Source: a gamma proteobacterium endosymbiont of Lamellibrachia anaximandri
GTDB lineage: Bacteria; Pseudomonadota; Gammaproteobacteria; Chromatiales; Chromatiaceae
Reading direction: 5' to 3'
DNA length: 64,000 nt
NCBI GenBank assembly: GCA_016756855.1
Contig: JAESPD010000003.1
Span: 62,001-126,000 of the forward strand
Shown here: positions 54,243 to 62,562 of the stretch, piece by piece
Layout: the number at the start of each line of letters is the position of its first letter
How positions within the stretch are numbered: the first letter of the stretch is position 1
Notes under the pieces: generated by a model
The model's database searches: none
Seen by the model: the letters and a program-made list of their open reading frames with translations, nothing else
What the model was told of the DNA's origin: nothing
Made by a program: the position numbers and the translations under genes

Positions 54243-54782
54243 TCAGAATTTCCGGCGACGGGCCAAAGAGAGTCCAGCCAGCGCAATACCCATCAATGCG
54301 AGTGCGGCGGGTTCCGGTACTCCCATGCCGCGGCCAAAGAGCATGAGGTTGGAAATTTCATGGTATGAACCATCATAGTTCCAATTGTGGTCAAGTACGC
54401 CGTCCTGCAGCAGATAGGCAGACCATTTTATGTCCTTGTTGTTGTTTGGGCCAGATGCGCCATCCTTCAGGATAACGACCAGATCCTCGAAGTCATTCCA
54501 GATGTTGGCGACGAGGGAAAAATCGCCGTCCAGGCCTGTGAAGTCCCCACTCCAGTAGGTGGTATTGACAGGGTCGCCAGGCTCTACCTTGTCCAGCTCC
54601 GTCCAGTCATCGAAGCCAAAAAACAGGCCGTCGTTTAGTTTGTCGGCGTTTGCGGCTCCCCCATCGCCATCGGCGCAGTCATTAGCCGGGGTGACCCCGC
54701 CAAGAGTGCAGGGGGTGGCATTGATCAAGCCGCTGAAGCCGATTCCTGCCAAAGCAACTAAGACAATTAATAAACGTTTCAT
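54243..54782 (-). CDS. PEP-CTERM sorting-domain protein
   Basis: A 179-residue exported protein. Signal peptide LLIVLVALAGIGFSGLINA; a mature part rich in Gly, Asp, Asn and Trp (WSGDFTGLDGDFSLVANIWN). The C-terminal PEP-CTERM signal has VPEPAALALMGIALAGLSLA followed by RRRKF: the motif, one helix and a basic tail. Exosortase should cut near the PEP motif and link the protein to exopolysaccharide export. No exosortase or eps gene lies in the window. GGAGGA is eight bases before the ATG. Confidence 0.92.
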   Translation of the reverse strand: MKRLLIVLVALAGIGFSGLINATPCTLGGVTPANDCADGDGGAANADKLNDGLFFGFDDWTELDKVEPGDPVNTTYWSGDFTGLDGDFSLVANIWNDFEDLVVILKDGASGPNNNKDIKWSAYLLQDGVLDHNWNYDGSYHEISNLMLFGRGMGVPEPAALALMGIALAGLSLARRRKF

Positions 54783-54827
54783 AAGCGCGTCCTCCGTATG
54801 TTGTTTTGATTACGCTACTTATTGCTC

Positions 54828-54843
54828 CGCTATTCTTGTGCCA
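54828..54843 (-). promoter_or_regulatory. Sigma54-type promoter for the PEP-CTERM gene
   Basis: On the minus strand TGGCACAAGAATAGCG matches the -24/-12 pattern TGGCAC-R-N4-TTGCW with the full -24 element and the invariant GC at -12. The start of transcription would fall near 54817, leaving a leader of about 35 bases with a good ribosome site. Sigma54 control of PEP-CTERM genes has been described in floc-forming bacteria. Confidence 0.6.
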
Positions 54844-54933
54844 AAGTGGAATTTTTCTCATTGGTTCAGTAATTAAGATCCTGTTGATGCAGTGCTTAGC
54901 TTTTTTTTTGCGGAAAAAATTATCGCGCTAAAG

Positions 54934-54949
54934 TGTGATCTGCGTCACA
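54934..54949. promoter_or_regulatory. TGTGA-N6-TCACA dyad upstream of the PEP-CTERM promoter
   Basis: TGTGATCTGCGTCACA is a perfect CRP-type palindrome about 115-130 bases before the predicted sigma54 start, which is also the usual range for an enhancer-binding activator site. A second dyad, GTTAC-N4-GTAAC, is at 54997-55010. Which protein binds is unknown. Confidence 0.5.
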
Positions 54950-55315
54950 AATATCTGTTTTTCTGGGAAGAGTTTCTTAATGGGAGGGTGTTTGTTGTTA
55001 CCTGAGTAACCAGGAATAAAATGCATGAGTTTTGTTTCAGCGGGTACATCTCAAATGGGGTGGATTGGCCAAGTGATCAATGTGTAAGAAAGTCCGACAT
55101 AAATTTAGGATCGTTGTTCATTATATTGTGCTTTTTTAATGTTTATGTGGGTGGAATATGGGGTAATCACCCACTTTTTTTATTGAAAACAATTTGTTAC
55201 CTGGTTTTCTGTATTGATGGCAGGGGTGTAAGAAAAGTCGACAGGCTGGGAAGAGGGGGAGAAAGAGGACTCTTTTTAGGGTGGGGGAGGAGAAGGCTGG
55301 CTGCAAATAGCTATT
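54950..55315. other. Intergenic region without a supported gene
   Basis: Apart from the GTTAC/GTAAC dyad at 54997-55010 nothing specific was seen. A plus-strand frame from 55021 to 55572 is open but runs through the repeat at 55316-55457 and into elyC on the opposite strand. It has no family features and is not called. Confidence 0.6.
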
Positions 55316-55457
55316 TAGCATCCATCCAGAAACAACGACTCTCGCCAAGGCGCGGAGATCGCAAAGTTACATGCACTGTTATTAAGGGGCAATTAATGCC
55401 TCCTTGGCGTCTTTGCGCCTCTGCGAGAGAAATATCGATGTTACTGGATGGACGCTA
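55316..55457. repeat. Terminal-inverted-repeat element, copy E (different core)
   Basis: About 142 bp. The ends are TAGCATCCATCCAGAAAC on the left and, read inward from the right, TAGCGTCCATCCAGTAAC, clearly related to the ends of copy B. The inner arms differ: CTCTCGCCAAGGCGC on the left, and on the right, inward, CTCTCGCAGAGGCGC then AAAGACGCCAAGGAGG. The TAG at the right end is the stop codon of elyC on the minus strand. Confidence 0.75.
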
Positions 55458-56207
55458 TTTAAACCGATACCAGATCATGCCCACATACTCATGCATTGCC
55501 ATTTCAGTTTGCCGGACTGCCCGGCCATTGGGTAGGCCGTTAAGCCAGGAGGTTTTGCCGCCGGGTTTGTAGACGAAGCCGGTGGGGGCGGCAACGGCGT
55601 CGATGCCGTTGCGTGCAAAGGCATCCATCGAGCGGGGCATGTGTGAGGCAGTGGTCACCAGCAGGATGCGTTTGATGCCGAGCTTCTTGAGCAACTGGGC
55701 GGTGAAGCGGGCGTTCTCCCAGGTGGTATGGCTGCGGGGTTCGATATGCTCAACGGTGACGCCGAATTCGTCGCGCAGGATTTCAGCGGAGATCCTGGCT
55801 TCAGCAGTGCCTGAGTAGACTGCATTACCGCCACTGGGGATCACCGGCAGGCCGGTTTTATGGGCGAGCCGGGCGGCGTAGCGCAGGCGGAAGAGTACCC
55901 GCTGATTGGCGGTGTCGCCGCCATACTCCGGCGCATCGAGATAGCGGCCGCCTCCAAGTACCACGATCGCCTCTGCGCCGCTGTTGGTGATCGCTTTGTC
56001 GGTCAGTGCCGGATAGTGCTCCAGTCCCGCCGTGAGCAGGCTGGCGGTGACCGGCAGACTGAGTATCCACTGTAGGAGCAGGGCAAGCACGAACAGCTTG
56101 CGGCCCCAGCCGAGGCGCCAGAAGAGCAGGCCGATAAAGCCGAGTAATATTGGCCCGCCCGGTGGCAGCAGCAGGTGTTCGATGGCCTTGGTGGTGACTA
56201 CGTCCAT
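55455..56207 (-). CDS. elyC: ElyC/SanA/YdcF-family (DUF218) envelope protein
   Basis: A 250-residue protein with two N-terminal membrane helices (GGPILLGFIGLLFWRLGWG, LFVLALLLQWILSLPVTASL). A DUF218 domain follows: AEAIVVLGGGRY, LPVIPSGGNA, EPRSHTTWENARFTAQLL and ILLVTTASHMPRSMDAF. E. coli ElyC affects lipid-carrier use in peptidoglycan synthesis. It ends inside repeat copy E and follows lipA by 10 bases. Confidence 0.85.
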   Translation of the reverse strand: MDVVTTKAIEHLLLPPGGPILLGFIGLLFWRLGWGRKLFVLALLLQWILSLPVTASLLTAGLEHYPALTDKAITNSGAEAIVVLGGGRYLDAPEYGGDTANQRVLFRLRYAARLAHKTGLPVIPSGGNAVYSGTAEARISAEILRDEFGVTVEHIEPRSHTTWENARFTAQLLKKLGIKRILLVTTASHMPRSMDAFARNGIDAVAAPTGFVYKPGGKTSWLNGLPNGRAVRQTEMAMHEYVGMIWYRFK

Positions 56208-56217
56208 AGCCGCGCCG

Positions 56218-57195
56218 CTATCTGCTCAGCAATGGGTTGGCGGCCTGCAGATCCGCATGGTAGGAAGAGCGCACCAGCGGGCCGCTGGCGACATTGGTGA
56301 ATCCCATGGCCTCTCCTGTCTTACGAAGTTCATCGAACTCTTCCGGGGTGACGTAACGCTCAACCGGCAGATGGTCCCGGCTGGGTTGCAGGTATTGTCC
56401 CAGGGTCAGCATCTCGCAGCCGTGGTGACGCAGATCCTGCATGACGGCTTCCACTTCACTGGGTTTCTCCCCCAGACCGAGCATGATGCCGGATTTTGTC
56501 GGTACTTCCGGGCAACCGTCCCGGAAGGCCTGGAGCAGTTTCAGGGATCCGGCGTATTCGGCCCCCGGGCGGGCCTGACGGTAGAGGCGGGGAACGGTCT
56601 CAAGGTTATGGTTGAAGACGTCTGGCGGAACCTGGGTCAGCGTCTCCAGTGCGATCTCCACGCGCCCGCGGAAGTCCGGCACCAGCACCTCGATGCGGGT
56701 TTCAGGCGTCTGGGTGCGTACCGCTTCTATGCAGTCGTGGTAGTGTCCTGCACCGCCATCGCGCAGGTCGTCCCGATCCACCGAGGTGATGACCACATAT
56801 TTCAGGGCCATGGCCTCAATCGCCTCTGCCAGTTGACCGGGTTCGTCGGGGTTCAGTGGCTGAGGTTTGCCGTGGGCGACATCACAGAAGGGGCAGCGCC
56901 GGGTGCAGATGTCCCCCATGATCATGAAGGTGGCTGTGCCGTGCTCGAAGCACTCTCCCAGGTTGGGGCAGGCAGCCTCCTCGCAGACCGAACTCAGGCC
57001 GCGTTCACGCAGGATGCGGCGGATCCGGCTGACCTGTCTGCCCAGCGGCGCTTTGGCGCGGATCCATTTGGGTTTGCGCAACAGTTCGTCCCGCGATTCC
57101 ACCTTGACGGGAATGCGGGCAAGCTTCGCCTCACCGCGCTGGTGGCTGTCGGGTTTTGAGCGGGAGGGGGGCTGATACCCTTTCTGGTCTCTCAT
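56218..57195 (-). CDS. lipA: Lipoyl synthase
   Basis: A radical-SAM enzyme that inserts sulfur at C6 and C8 of protein-bound octanoate. The 325 residues hold the auxiliary cluster cysteines [12 protein letters not shown], the radical-[43 protein letters not shown] and the C-terminal cluster serine RSSYHAD. It overlaps the lipB stop by one base. Confidence 0.96.
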   Translation of the reverse strand: MRDQKGYQPPSRSKPDSHQRGEAKLARIPVKVESRDELLRKPKWIRAKAPLGRQVSRIRRILRERGLSSVCEEAACPNLGECFEHGTATFMIMGDICTRRCPFCDVAHGKPQPLNPDEPGQLAEAIEAMALKYVVITSVDRDDLRDGGAGHYHDCIEAVRTQTPETRIEVLVPDFRGRVEIALETLTQVPPDVFNHNLETVPRLYRQARPGAEYAGSLKLLQAFRDGCPEVPTKSGIMLGLGEKPSEVEAVMQDLRHHGCEMLTLGQYLQPSRDHLPVERYVTPEEFDELRKTGEAMGFTNVASGPLVRSSYHADLQAANPLLSR

Positions 57196-57839
57196 CAGGA
57201 TTGTGTTGGTTCGTAAAAATCCGCAGTGTAACCCAAACCTGATGCCAGATGTTTCGCCAAATCCCGGCCAAGGGTGGGGATGTCGGTGGTCCCGTTCAGG
57301 TCTGCCAGTTGAGTTACCGTCAGGCCGGGGTGGCCGCAGGGGTTGATGCGGCTGAACGGCTCCAGATCCATATCCACGTTGAGACTGAGTCCATGAAAGC
57401 TGCAGCCGTGCCTTACCCTAAGGCCAAGGGCTGCGATCTTGCTGCCATCGACGTAGACACCGGGGGCATCGGCGCGGGCGGCAGCGTCTATCCCCTTGGC
57501 GGCCAACAGAACGACAACGCTCTTTTCCAGCAGTGATACCAGGGCGCGCACCCCGATCTTTGCACGCCGCAGATCGAGCATCAGGTAGGCGATCAACTGA
57601 CCGGGACCGTGATAGGTAACCTGCCCGCCACGGTCGCTTTTGATGATGGGGATGGTGCCGGGGCGAAGCAGGTGCTCCGGTTTGCCGGCCTGGCCGAGGG
57701 TGAATACCGGCGGGTGTTGCAGTAGCCAGAGTTCATCCCTGCTTTTAGCATCCCGGTTGTCAGTATAGTCCCGCATGGCCTGCCAGGTGGTTTCGTAGGG
57801 CTGCAGGCCAAGCTGGCGGATCAGGAGGGATTTGCTCAC
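57195..57839 (-). CDS. lipB: Octanoyl-[ACP]:protein N-octanoyltransferase
   Basis: Transfers octanoate from ACP to lipoyl domains. The 214 residues show [34 protein letters not shown], the catalytic Lys in [20 protein letters not shown], and the catalytic Cys in [12 protein letters not shown]. The gene order ybeD-lipB-lipA is conserved. Confidence 0.96.
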   Translation of the reverse strand: MSKSLLIRQLGLQPYETTWQAMRDYTDNRDAKSRDELWLLQHPPVFTLGQAGKPEHLLRPGTIPIIKSDRGGQVTYHGPGQLIAYLMLDLRRAKIGVRALVSLLEKSVVVLLAAKGIDAAARADAPGVYVDGSKIAALGLRVRHGCSFHGLSLNVDMDLEPFSRINPCGHPGLTVTQLADLNGTTDIPTLGRDLAKHLASGLGYTADFYEPTQS

Positions 57840-57843
57840 AGCT

Positions 57844-58122
57844 CTATAGCGCCATCACGACCTTTTCATGGGCGGTGAGGTCGAGGTAGATGGCATCCAG
57901 TTGATCCTTGCTGCTGGCCTGTATGGTGACGGTGACTGAAACCCACTTTCCTCCCTTGCTGGAACGTGATTTGACTGCACCCTCATGCAGGTTGGGGACG
58001 TGGTTCCTGATCATCTCAACCACCAGCAGGTCGAAGCCGGGTTCTGCCCGGCCCATAGCCTTGATGGAAAATTCACAGGGGAACTTCAGCAGCGTCTCTG
58101 TCTCTTGTTCATTTGTCATCAT
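57844..58122 (-). CDS. ybeD: DUF493 protein YbeD
   Basis: A 92-residue ACT-like protein: [20 protein letters not shown], then [20 protein letters not shown] and [12 protein letters not shown]. The function is not established; its place between dacA and lipB is conserved. An element-like repeat lies directly upstream of the start. Confidence 0.93.
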   Translation of the reverse strand: MMTNEQETETLLKFPCEFSIKAMGRAEPGFDLLVVEMIRNHVPNLHEGAVKSRSSKGGKWVSVTVTIQASSKDQLDAIYLDLTAHEKVVMAL

Positions 58123-58132
58123 TCGAAATTAT

Positions 58133-58270
58133 TTACCACAAAGAACACAAAGCAAAAAATATGTGTATATGTGCTTAAAATTGACGCCGACCCCATGTTT
58201 ACAGCCTGCCAGTGTCATGTTTAACCGCAGGATTACACCTTCGTGCTCTTTGTGCGCTTCGTGGTGAAAA
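58133..58270. repeat. Inverted-repeat element related to copies A and B, copy D
   Basis: The arms TTACCACAAAGAACACAAAG (58133-58152) and CTTTGTGCGCTTCGTGGTG (58248-58266) resemble the inner arms of copies A and B, but the TAG-type ends are not recognisable. It fills the gap between dacA and ybeD almost exactly. Confidence 0.6.
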
Positions 58271-58277
58271 TTTGCAA

Positions 58278-59432
58278 TTACTCCAGCCATAATAGAGCGC
58301 TGTCTTTGGCGCGCTGCCAGAGGCTGCCTTCCGGGATATCGTCAAGTGCAATCAGTGGAACATCGGCAACCTCTTCGTCATCCAGCGTGATGTTGACCCG
58401 TCCAAGCTCCGTCCCCTTACGGATCGGCGCCATGATCTTCGGATCCACCTCCAGACGGGCATTCAGGTTCTTGTACTGCTTGCGGGGAATGGTGACCTTC
58501 AGGTCGCTGCCCAGTCCCAGGGGCAGTGATTCGCGATCACCTTTCCAGATGCGCGCCCGGTTGAGCACATCTCCCGCGCCATAGAGTTTGTGTGTCTCAT
58601 AGAAGCGGAAGCCGTAGTTGAGCAGGGACTGACTTTCACTGGTCCGGGTTTTTACGCTGTTGGTGCCCATTACCACGGAGACCAGACGCATCTCTTCGCG
58701 TTTGGCCGATGCAACGAGACAATACCCGGCGGCTTTCGTGTAGCCGGTTTTCATGCCGTCCACGCTCTTATCCCGCCATAGCAGTTTGTTGCGGTTGTGC
58801 TGCTTGATCTTGTTGAAGAGGAAGGATTTATCTCCGTACCACTTGTAGTACTCCGGAAACTCCCTGATCGTGGCAATGGCAACCTTGGCGATGTCCTCTG
58901 GGGTGGTGTAGTGATCCTTCTCCGGCAGGCCGGTACTGTTGACGAAATGGCTGTCGAGCATGCCCAGGCGATGGGCGTGATTATTCATCACTTCGGCGAA
59001 GGTGGACTCACTGCCGGCGATGTGTTCCGCCAGCGACACGCAGGCATCGTTGCCGGACTGGATGATCATGCCTTTGATCAAGTCCTCAAGCCTGACTCGC
59101 TTGCCCACTTCAATGAACATCTTTGAGCCGCCGGTGCGCCAGGCTTTTTCGCTGACCAATACTTCCTCGTCCAGGCGGATATTGCCCTCCTTGAGTTCGC
59201 GGAAAACTGCGTAGGCGGTCATGATCTTGGTCAGGCTGGCGGGTTCGAGTCGCTGCCCTGCGTTTTTATGCGCCAATACTTTGCCTGAATCGAAGTCGAT
59301 CAACAGATAGCCGCTGGCAGTGAGTTTCGGCGGCGTTGGGATCGGCTGCTTGGAAAGTGCTGCAGTGGCCGGGAGGAACCAGCAGAGAATCAGGAAATAG
59401 AGCAGGGACGGTCTTGGGAACTTCGCGGACAT
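58278..59432 (-). CDS. dacA: D-alanyl-D-alanine carboxypeptidase (PBP5/6 type)
   Basis: Trims the terminal D-Ala of peptidoglycan pentapeptides. The 384 residues have a signal peptide, the SxxK motif SLTK (LEPASLTKIMTAY), SGN in IQSGNDACVS, and KTG in MKTGYTKAAG. A PBP5_C beta-domain and a C-terminal amphipathic anchor (LWQRAKDSALLWLE) complete it. It is part of the rlpA-dacA-ybeD run. Confidence 0.95.
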   Translation of the reverse strand: MSAKFPRPSLLYFLILCWFLPATAALSKQPIPTPPKLTASGYLLIDFDSGKVLAHKNAGQRLEPASLTKIMTAYAVFRELKEGNIRLDEEVLVSEKAWRTGGSKMFIEVGKRVRLEDLIKGMIIQSGNDACVSLAEHIAGSESTFAEVMNNHAHRLGMLDSHFVNSTGLPEKDHYTTPEDIAKVAIATIREFPEYYKWYGDKSFLFNKIKQHNRNKLLWRDKSVDGMKTGYTKAAGYCLVASAKREEMRLVSVVMGTNSVKTRTSESQSLLNYGFRFYETHKLYGAGDVLNRARIWKGDRESLPLGLGSDLKVTIPRKQYKNLNARLEVDPKIMAPIRKGTELGRVNITLDDEEVADVPLIALDDIPEGSLWQRAKDSALLWLE

Positions 59433-59467
59433 TGGGTTACCGGGTTTATGAATAAGTTATTGGCGAA

Positions 59468-59497
59468 GGGACCGGAGTCTAATTTGACTCCGATCCC
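59468..59497. other. 12-bp hairpin between rlpA and dacA
   Basis: GGGACCGGAGTC and GACTCCGATCCC pair with one mismatch around a TAATTT loop. No T-run follows, so it may be an mRNA processing or stabilising hairpin in the rlpA-dacA gap. Confidence 0.5.
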
Positions 59498-59561
59498 TAT
59501 GAAATCAGTCGCTATTTTATAAGCGGCGGGTCAGGACGCAAACCACTGCGGGTGGATGCAT

Positions 59562-60392
59562 CTACTGGATCACGACATGGGTATCCCTGATGCCCAGTCC
59601 ATCGAGACGCTTGCTCAGGCTGTCGGCGCCATCCACGCCGGAAATCGGGCCGACCTGAACCCGGTAGACCAGTTGATCTGCGTTTCTGCCCTCCAGTACC
59701 CGCACGTTGGTGTCGAGATCGCTTTGCAGACGGGACTGCAGCCGGTTGGCATTATGTCTGCTGCCAAAGGCGCCGACCTGGAGATAGAGGCGGGTTGTCT
59801 CTGTAGGCATGGATTCGACCGGTGACGCCAATGAAGGTTCCGGTTCGCCGGGAGTGAGTGCACGCACCTCCACCAGACCGGTGCCGCTGCCAATGATGCC
59901 GAGCTTGTGGGCTACGGTGTAGGAGAGATCGATCAGCCGGTTGTCGTGAAAAGGGCCCCGGTCGTTGATTTTGAGCACGACACTGCGGTTGTTGCGGAGA
60001 TTGGTGACACGGGCATAGGTTGGCAGCGGCAGGGTCTTGTGGGCTGCGGTCATGCCGTACATATTGTAGGTTTCGCCACTGCTGGTGCGTCGACCGTGGA
60101 ATTTTTTGCCGTACCAGGAGGCGATGCCCCGTTCCTGATAGCCCTTGCTGTTCTGCTTCGTGTAGTAACGCTTACCGCGTACGACATAGGAGCTGGGGTT
60201 GCCGTAGCGGCTGCGGCTTTCGAATTTCGGCACCGCGTCGGGGATGCTGTCGATATCCACCGGCGGGGCAGCCGACGGGCCGCTGTCGACGATATCCTGC
60301 TCGATGATGGAGGGGCCGATGGAACAACCGGCCAGTGCTGCGAGCAGGCTGAGGGCAGCGAGGTTGATGGTCGTGTGCAGAGTGCGCCTCAT
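59562..60392 (-). CDS. rlpA: Septal-ring lytic transglycosylase RlpA
   Basis: A 276-residue lipoprotein (lipobox LAALAGCS). The double-psi beta-barrel has GIASWYGKKFHGRRTSSGE, YNMYGMTAAHKTLP and VVLKINDRGPFHDNRLIDLS. A C-terminal SPOR domain (LYLQVGAFGSRHNANRLQSR) binds denuded glycan strands. It lies between mltB and dacA. Confidence 0.95.
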   Translation of the reverse strand: MRRTLHTTINLAALSLLAALAGCSIGPSIIEQDIVDSGPSAAPPVDIDSIPDAVPKFESRSRYGNPSSYVVRGKRYYTKQNSKGYQERGIASWYGKKFHGRRTSSGETYNMYGMTAAHKTLPLPTYARVTNLRNNRSVVLKINDRGPFHDNRLIDLSYTVAHKLGIIGSGTGLVEVRALTPGEPEPSLASPVESMPTETTRLYLQVGAFGSRHNANRLQSRLQSDLDTNVRVLEGRNADQLVYRVQVGPISGVDGADSLSKRLDGLGIRDTHVVIQ

Positions 60393-60414
60393 GATTCAAT
60401 ACCCATCCTGTCGT

Positions 60415-61431
60415 CTAAGTTGCTGGCGCGCGTGCGCCCTCGGCAGCCTGACGGGCCGCCTTGATCTCCTGGCTGAGCTGGTAGACTGCCATCGCATAGA
60501 GATTGCTGTGATTGTAGCGGGTAATGACGTAAAAGTTATGCAGCCCGAACCAATATTCGTCCCCGTGTTTGCCTTTTAGCAGGATCAGGCTCGCCAGCGC
60601 CTCCGGTTCCGGCAGCATCAGACCGTCTGGCCGCAGGCCGGATGCCATCAGTTCAGCGACCGCTATGCTGGGTTTCATCCCCGCCTGAACATATTTCTCA
60701 TGGCGCTCTTCGCTTCTGGCCTGCTGGGTGATCATCTCACCCCGCCGCCAGCCATGGCGCTTGAAATAGTTGGCTACGCTGCCGATCACGTCGGCATCGC
60801 TATTGTGCAGATCGCGCTTGCCGTCCCCGTCGAAGTCCACGGCGTAATTCCGGTAGCTGCTGGAGATGAACTGGGGTTTGCCCATTGCGCCTGCGTAGGA
60901 GCCCTTGGCGGTTGCCGGATCGATATCCTCCTCCCGGCTGAGCAGAAGAAACTCCACCAGTTCACTGCGAAAGAACTTGGCGCGCTTGGGATAACCGAAG
61001 GCGAGGGTGGTGAGGGAGTCAAGCACCCGGTAACGGCCGGTGTGCGCGCCGTAACGGGTCTCCACACCAATGATGGCAACCATGATCTCCGGCGGTACCC
61101 CATAGGTCTTTTCTGCCCGTTCAAGTAGCGCCTGGTGCTCCTTCCAGAATTTCACCCCGCCATCGATGCGGCTTTTTTTCAGGAATATGGGACGATATTC
61201 GCGCCACTCCTTCGATTCCGCCGGACGGGTGATCGCCTTGATAATGTCTTCACGAAAGCGGGTCCCGGCGAGCAGATCCTCCAGTTTCTCAGCGGAAAAT
61301 CCGTGTTTCTGCGCCATCTCGGCAGCAAACGCCTCAAATATTTCGCGAGGAATGCTGTTAGCGCCTTGGGCGCTGGAGACCGCAAGAGAAAGCAGCAGGC
61401 TGGTACAGAGTATTCTGAGTGTCTGTTTCAT
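60415..61431 (-). CDS. mltB: Membrane-bound lytic murein transglycosylase B
   Basis: A 338-residue enzyme with a signal peptide (LCTSLLLSLAVSSAQGA). The MltB catalytic region reads VAIIGVETRYGAHTGRYRVL (catalytic Glu in GVETRYG), followed by DSLTTLAFGYPKRAKFF and GAMGKPQFISSSYRNYAVDF. No lipobox cysteine is evident, so it may be periplasmic, or attached differently from E. coli MltB. It starts four bases after the rodA stop. Confidence 0.94.
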   Translation of the reverse strand: MKQTLRILCTSLLLSLAVSSAQGANSIPREIFEAFAAEMAQKHGFSAEKLEDLLAGTRFREDIIKAITRPAESKEWREYRPIFLKKSRIDGGVKFWKEHQALLERAEKTYGVPPEIMVAIIGVETRYGAHTGRYRVLDSLTTLAFGYPKRAKFFRSELVEFLLLSREEDIDPATAKGSYAGAMGKPQFISSSYRNYAVDFDGDGKRDLHNSDADVIGSVANYFKRHGWRRGEMITQQARSEERHEKYVQAGMKPSIAVAELMASGLRPDGLMLPEPEALASLILLKGKHGDEYWFGLHNFYVITRYNHSNLYAMAVYQLSQEIKAARQAAEGARAPAT

Positions 61432-61434
61432 GTG

Positions 61435-62562
61435 TCAGGTCGGCAAAAGTTTGCGATGAGTGTGGATGGACATGAGGATACCGAACCCGGCGAGAATGGT
61501 CACCAGTGAAGTCCCTCCATAGCTGATCAGAGGTAATGGGACGCCCACCACAGGAAGAACGCCGGACACCATGCCGATGTTGACGAAGAGATAGACGAAA
61601 AAGACCAGGGTCAGTGCGCCGCCCAACAATCGGCTGAAGGTGTCCTGTGCCTGGGTGGCGATATAGAGTCCCCGCAGGATGATGAAAAAATAGAGGGCCA
61701 GCAGGGCGGCTACGCCGATCAGTCCGAACTCTTCGGAGATGACGGCGAAGACGAAATCTGTGTGGCGTTCCGGCAGGAACTCCAGGTGAGACTGGGTGCC
61801 GTTGAGCCAGCCCTTGCCTGTCAGTCCGCCGGAGCCAATGGCTATCTTCGACTGGATAATATGGTAACCCGCGCCCAGTGGATCGTTCTCCGGGTTGAGG
61901 AAGGTAAGCACCCGCCGTTTCTGATACTCGTGCATGAAAAACCAGATCACCGGCCCCAGCGCCGCCATGGAGACGGCAAAAATGCTGATCAGCTGCCGGC
62001 CGATGCCGGCGAGGAAGAGGATGAAGACTCCCGCGCTGGCTACCAGCAGGGCGGTGCCTAGGTCGGGCTGCTTGGCGATCAGCAGGACCGGGATCAGGGT
62101 CATGATGGCGGCGGCCAGCAGGCGCCGCCGTTTCGGCGGCAGGCGCTTCTCCGCCAGATACCAGGCGATCATCATGGGCAGGGCCAGCTTCATCATCTCT
62201 GAGGGTTGAAAGCGGAAGAAGCCGAGATCAAGCCAGCGTTGTGCCCCCTTGCCGGTCTGGCCGAAGAAGATGACCGCCACCAGCATCAGTACCCCTGCGA
62301 TATAGAGCCAGGGCGACCAGCGGCGCAGATGGGTGATATGTAACTGGGCCAAAATGATCATGACACCGAAAGCTATGCCCAGACGGACCAGCTGGCGTTG
62401 GATCAATGCCCACTCCTGATCCCCCGCGCTGTAGAGGATGACCAGCCCCACGCCACTGAGCAGCATCAGTCCGGTAAGCAGCGGCAGGTCAAGGTGAAGC
62501 CAGGCCAGCAGGCCGGTGGGCCGGGCGAGTTGTGACTCCTGGGTAAAGGATATGCCGGTCAT
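61435..62562 (-). CDS. rodA: Rod-shape peptidoglycan glycosyltransferase RodA
   Basis: A 375-residue SEDS protein with about ten membrane helices. Landmarks: FRFQPSEMMKLALPMMIAWY, KQPDLGTALLVASAGVFILF, HIIQSKIAIGSGGLTGKGWL, LPERHTDFVFAVISEEFGLI and GVPLPLISYGGTSLV. With PBP2 it forms the core of the elongasome. It overlaps mrdA by four bases (ATGA). Confidence 0.96.
   Translation of the reverse strand: MTGISFTQESQLARPTGLLAWLHLDLPLLTGLMLLSGVGLVILYSAGDQEWALIQRQLVRLGIAFGVMIILAQLHITHLRRWSPWLYIAGVLMLVAVIFFGQTGKGAQRWLDLGFFRFQPSEMMKLALPMMIAWYLAEKRLPPKRRRLLAAAIMTLIPVLLIAKQPDLGTALLVASAGVFILFLAGIGRQLISIFAVSMAALGPVIWFFMHEYQKRRVLTFLNPENDPLGAGYHIIQSKIAIGSGGLTGKGWLNGTQSHLEFLPERHTDFVFAVISEEFGLIGVAALLALYFFIILRGLYIATQAQDTFSRLLGGALTLVFFVYLFVNIGMVSGVLPVVGVPLPLISYGGTSLVTILAGFGILMSIHTHRKLLPT

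Noticed and set aside
54934..54949. Assigning the TGTGA-N6-TCACA dyad firmly to CRP
   Set aside because: The pattern fits CRP, but its distance from a sigma54-type promoter also fits an enhancer-binding activator; the binder cannot be decided from sequence alone.
55021..55572. Plus-strand 183-codon open frame
   Set aside because: It crosses a repeat element and the 3' end of elyC on the other strand, and shows no family features.
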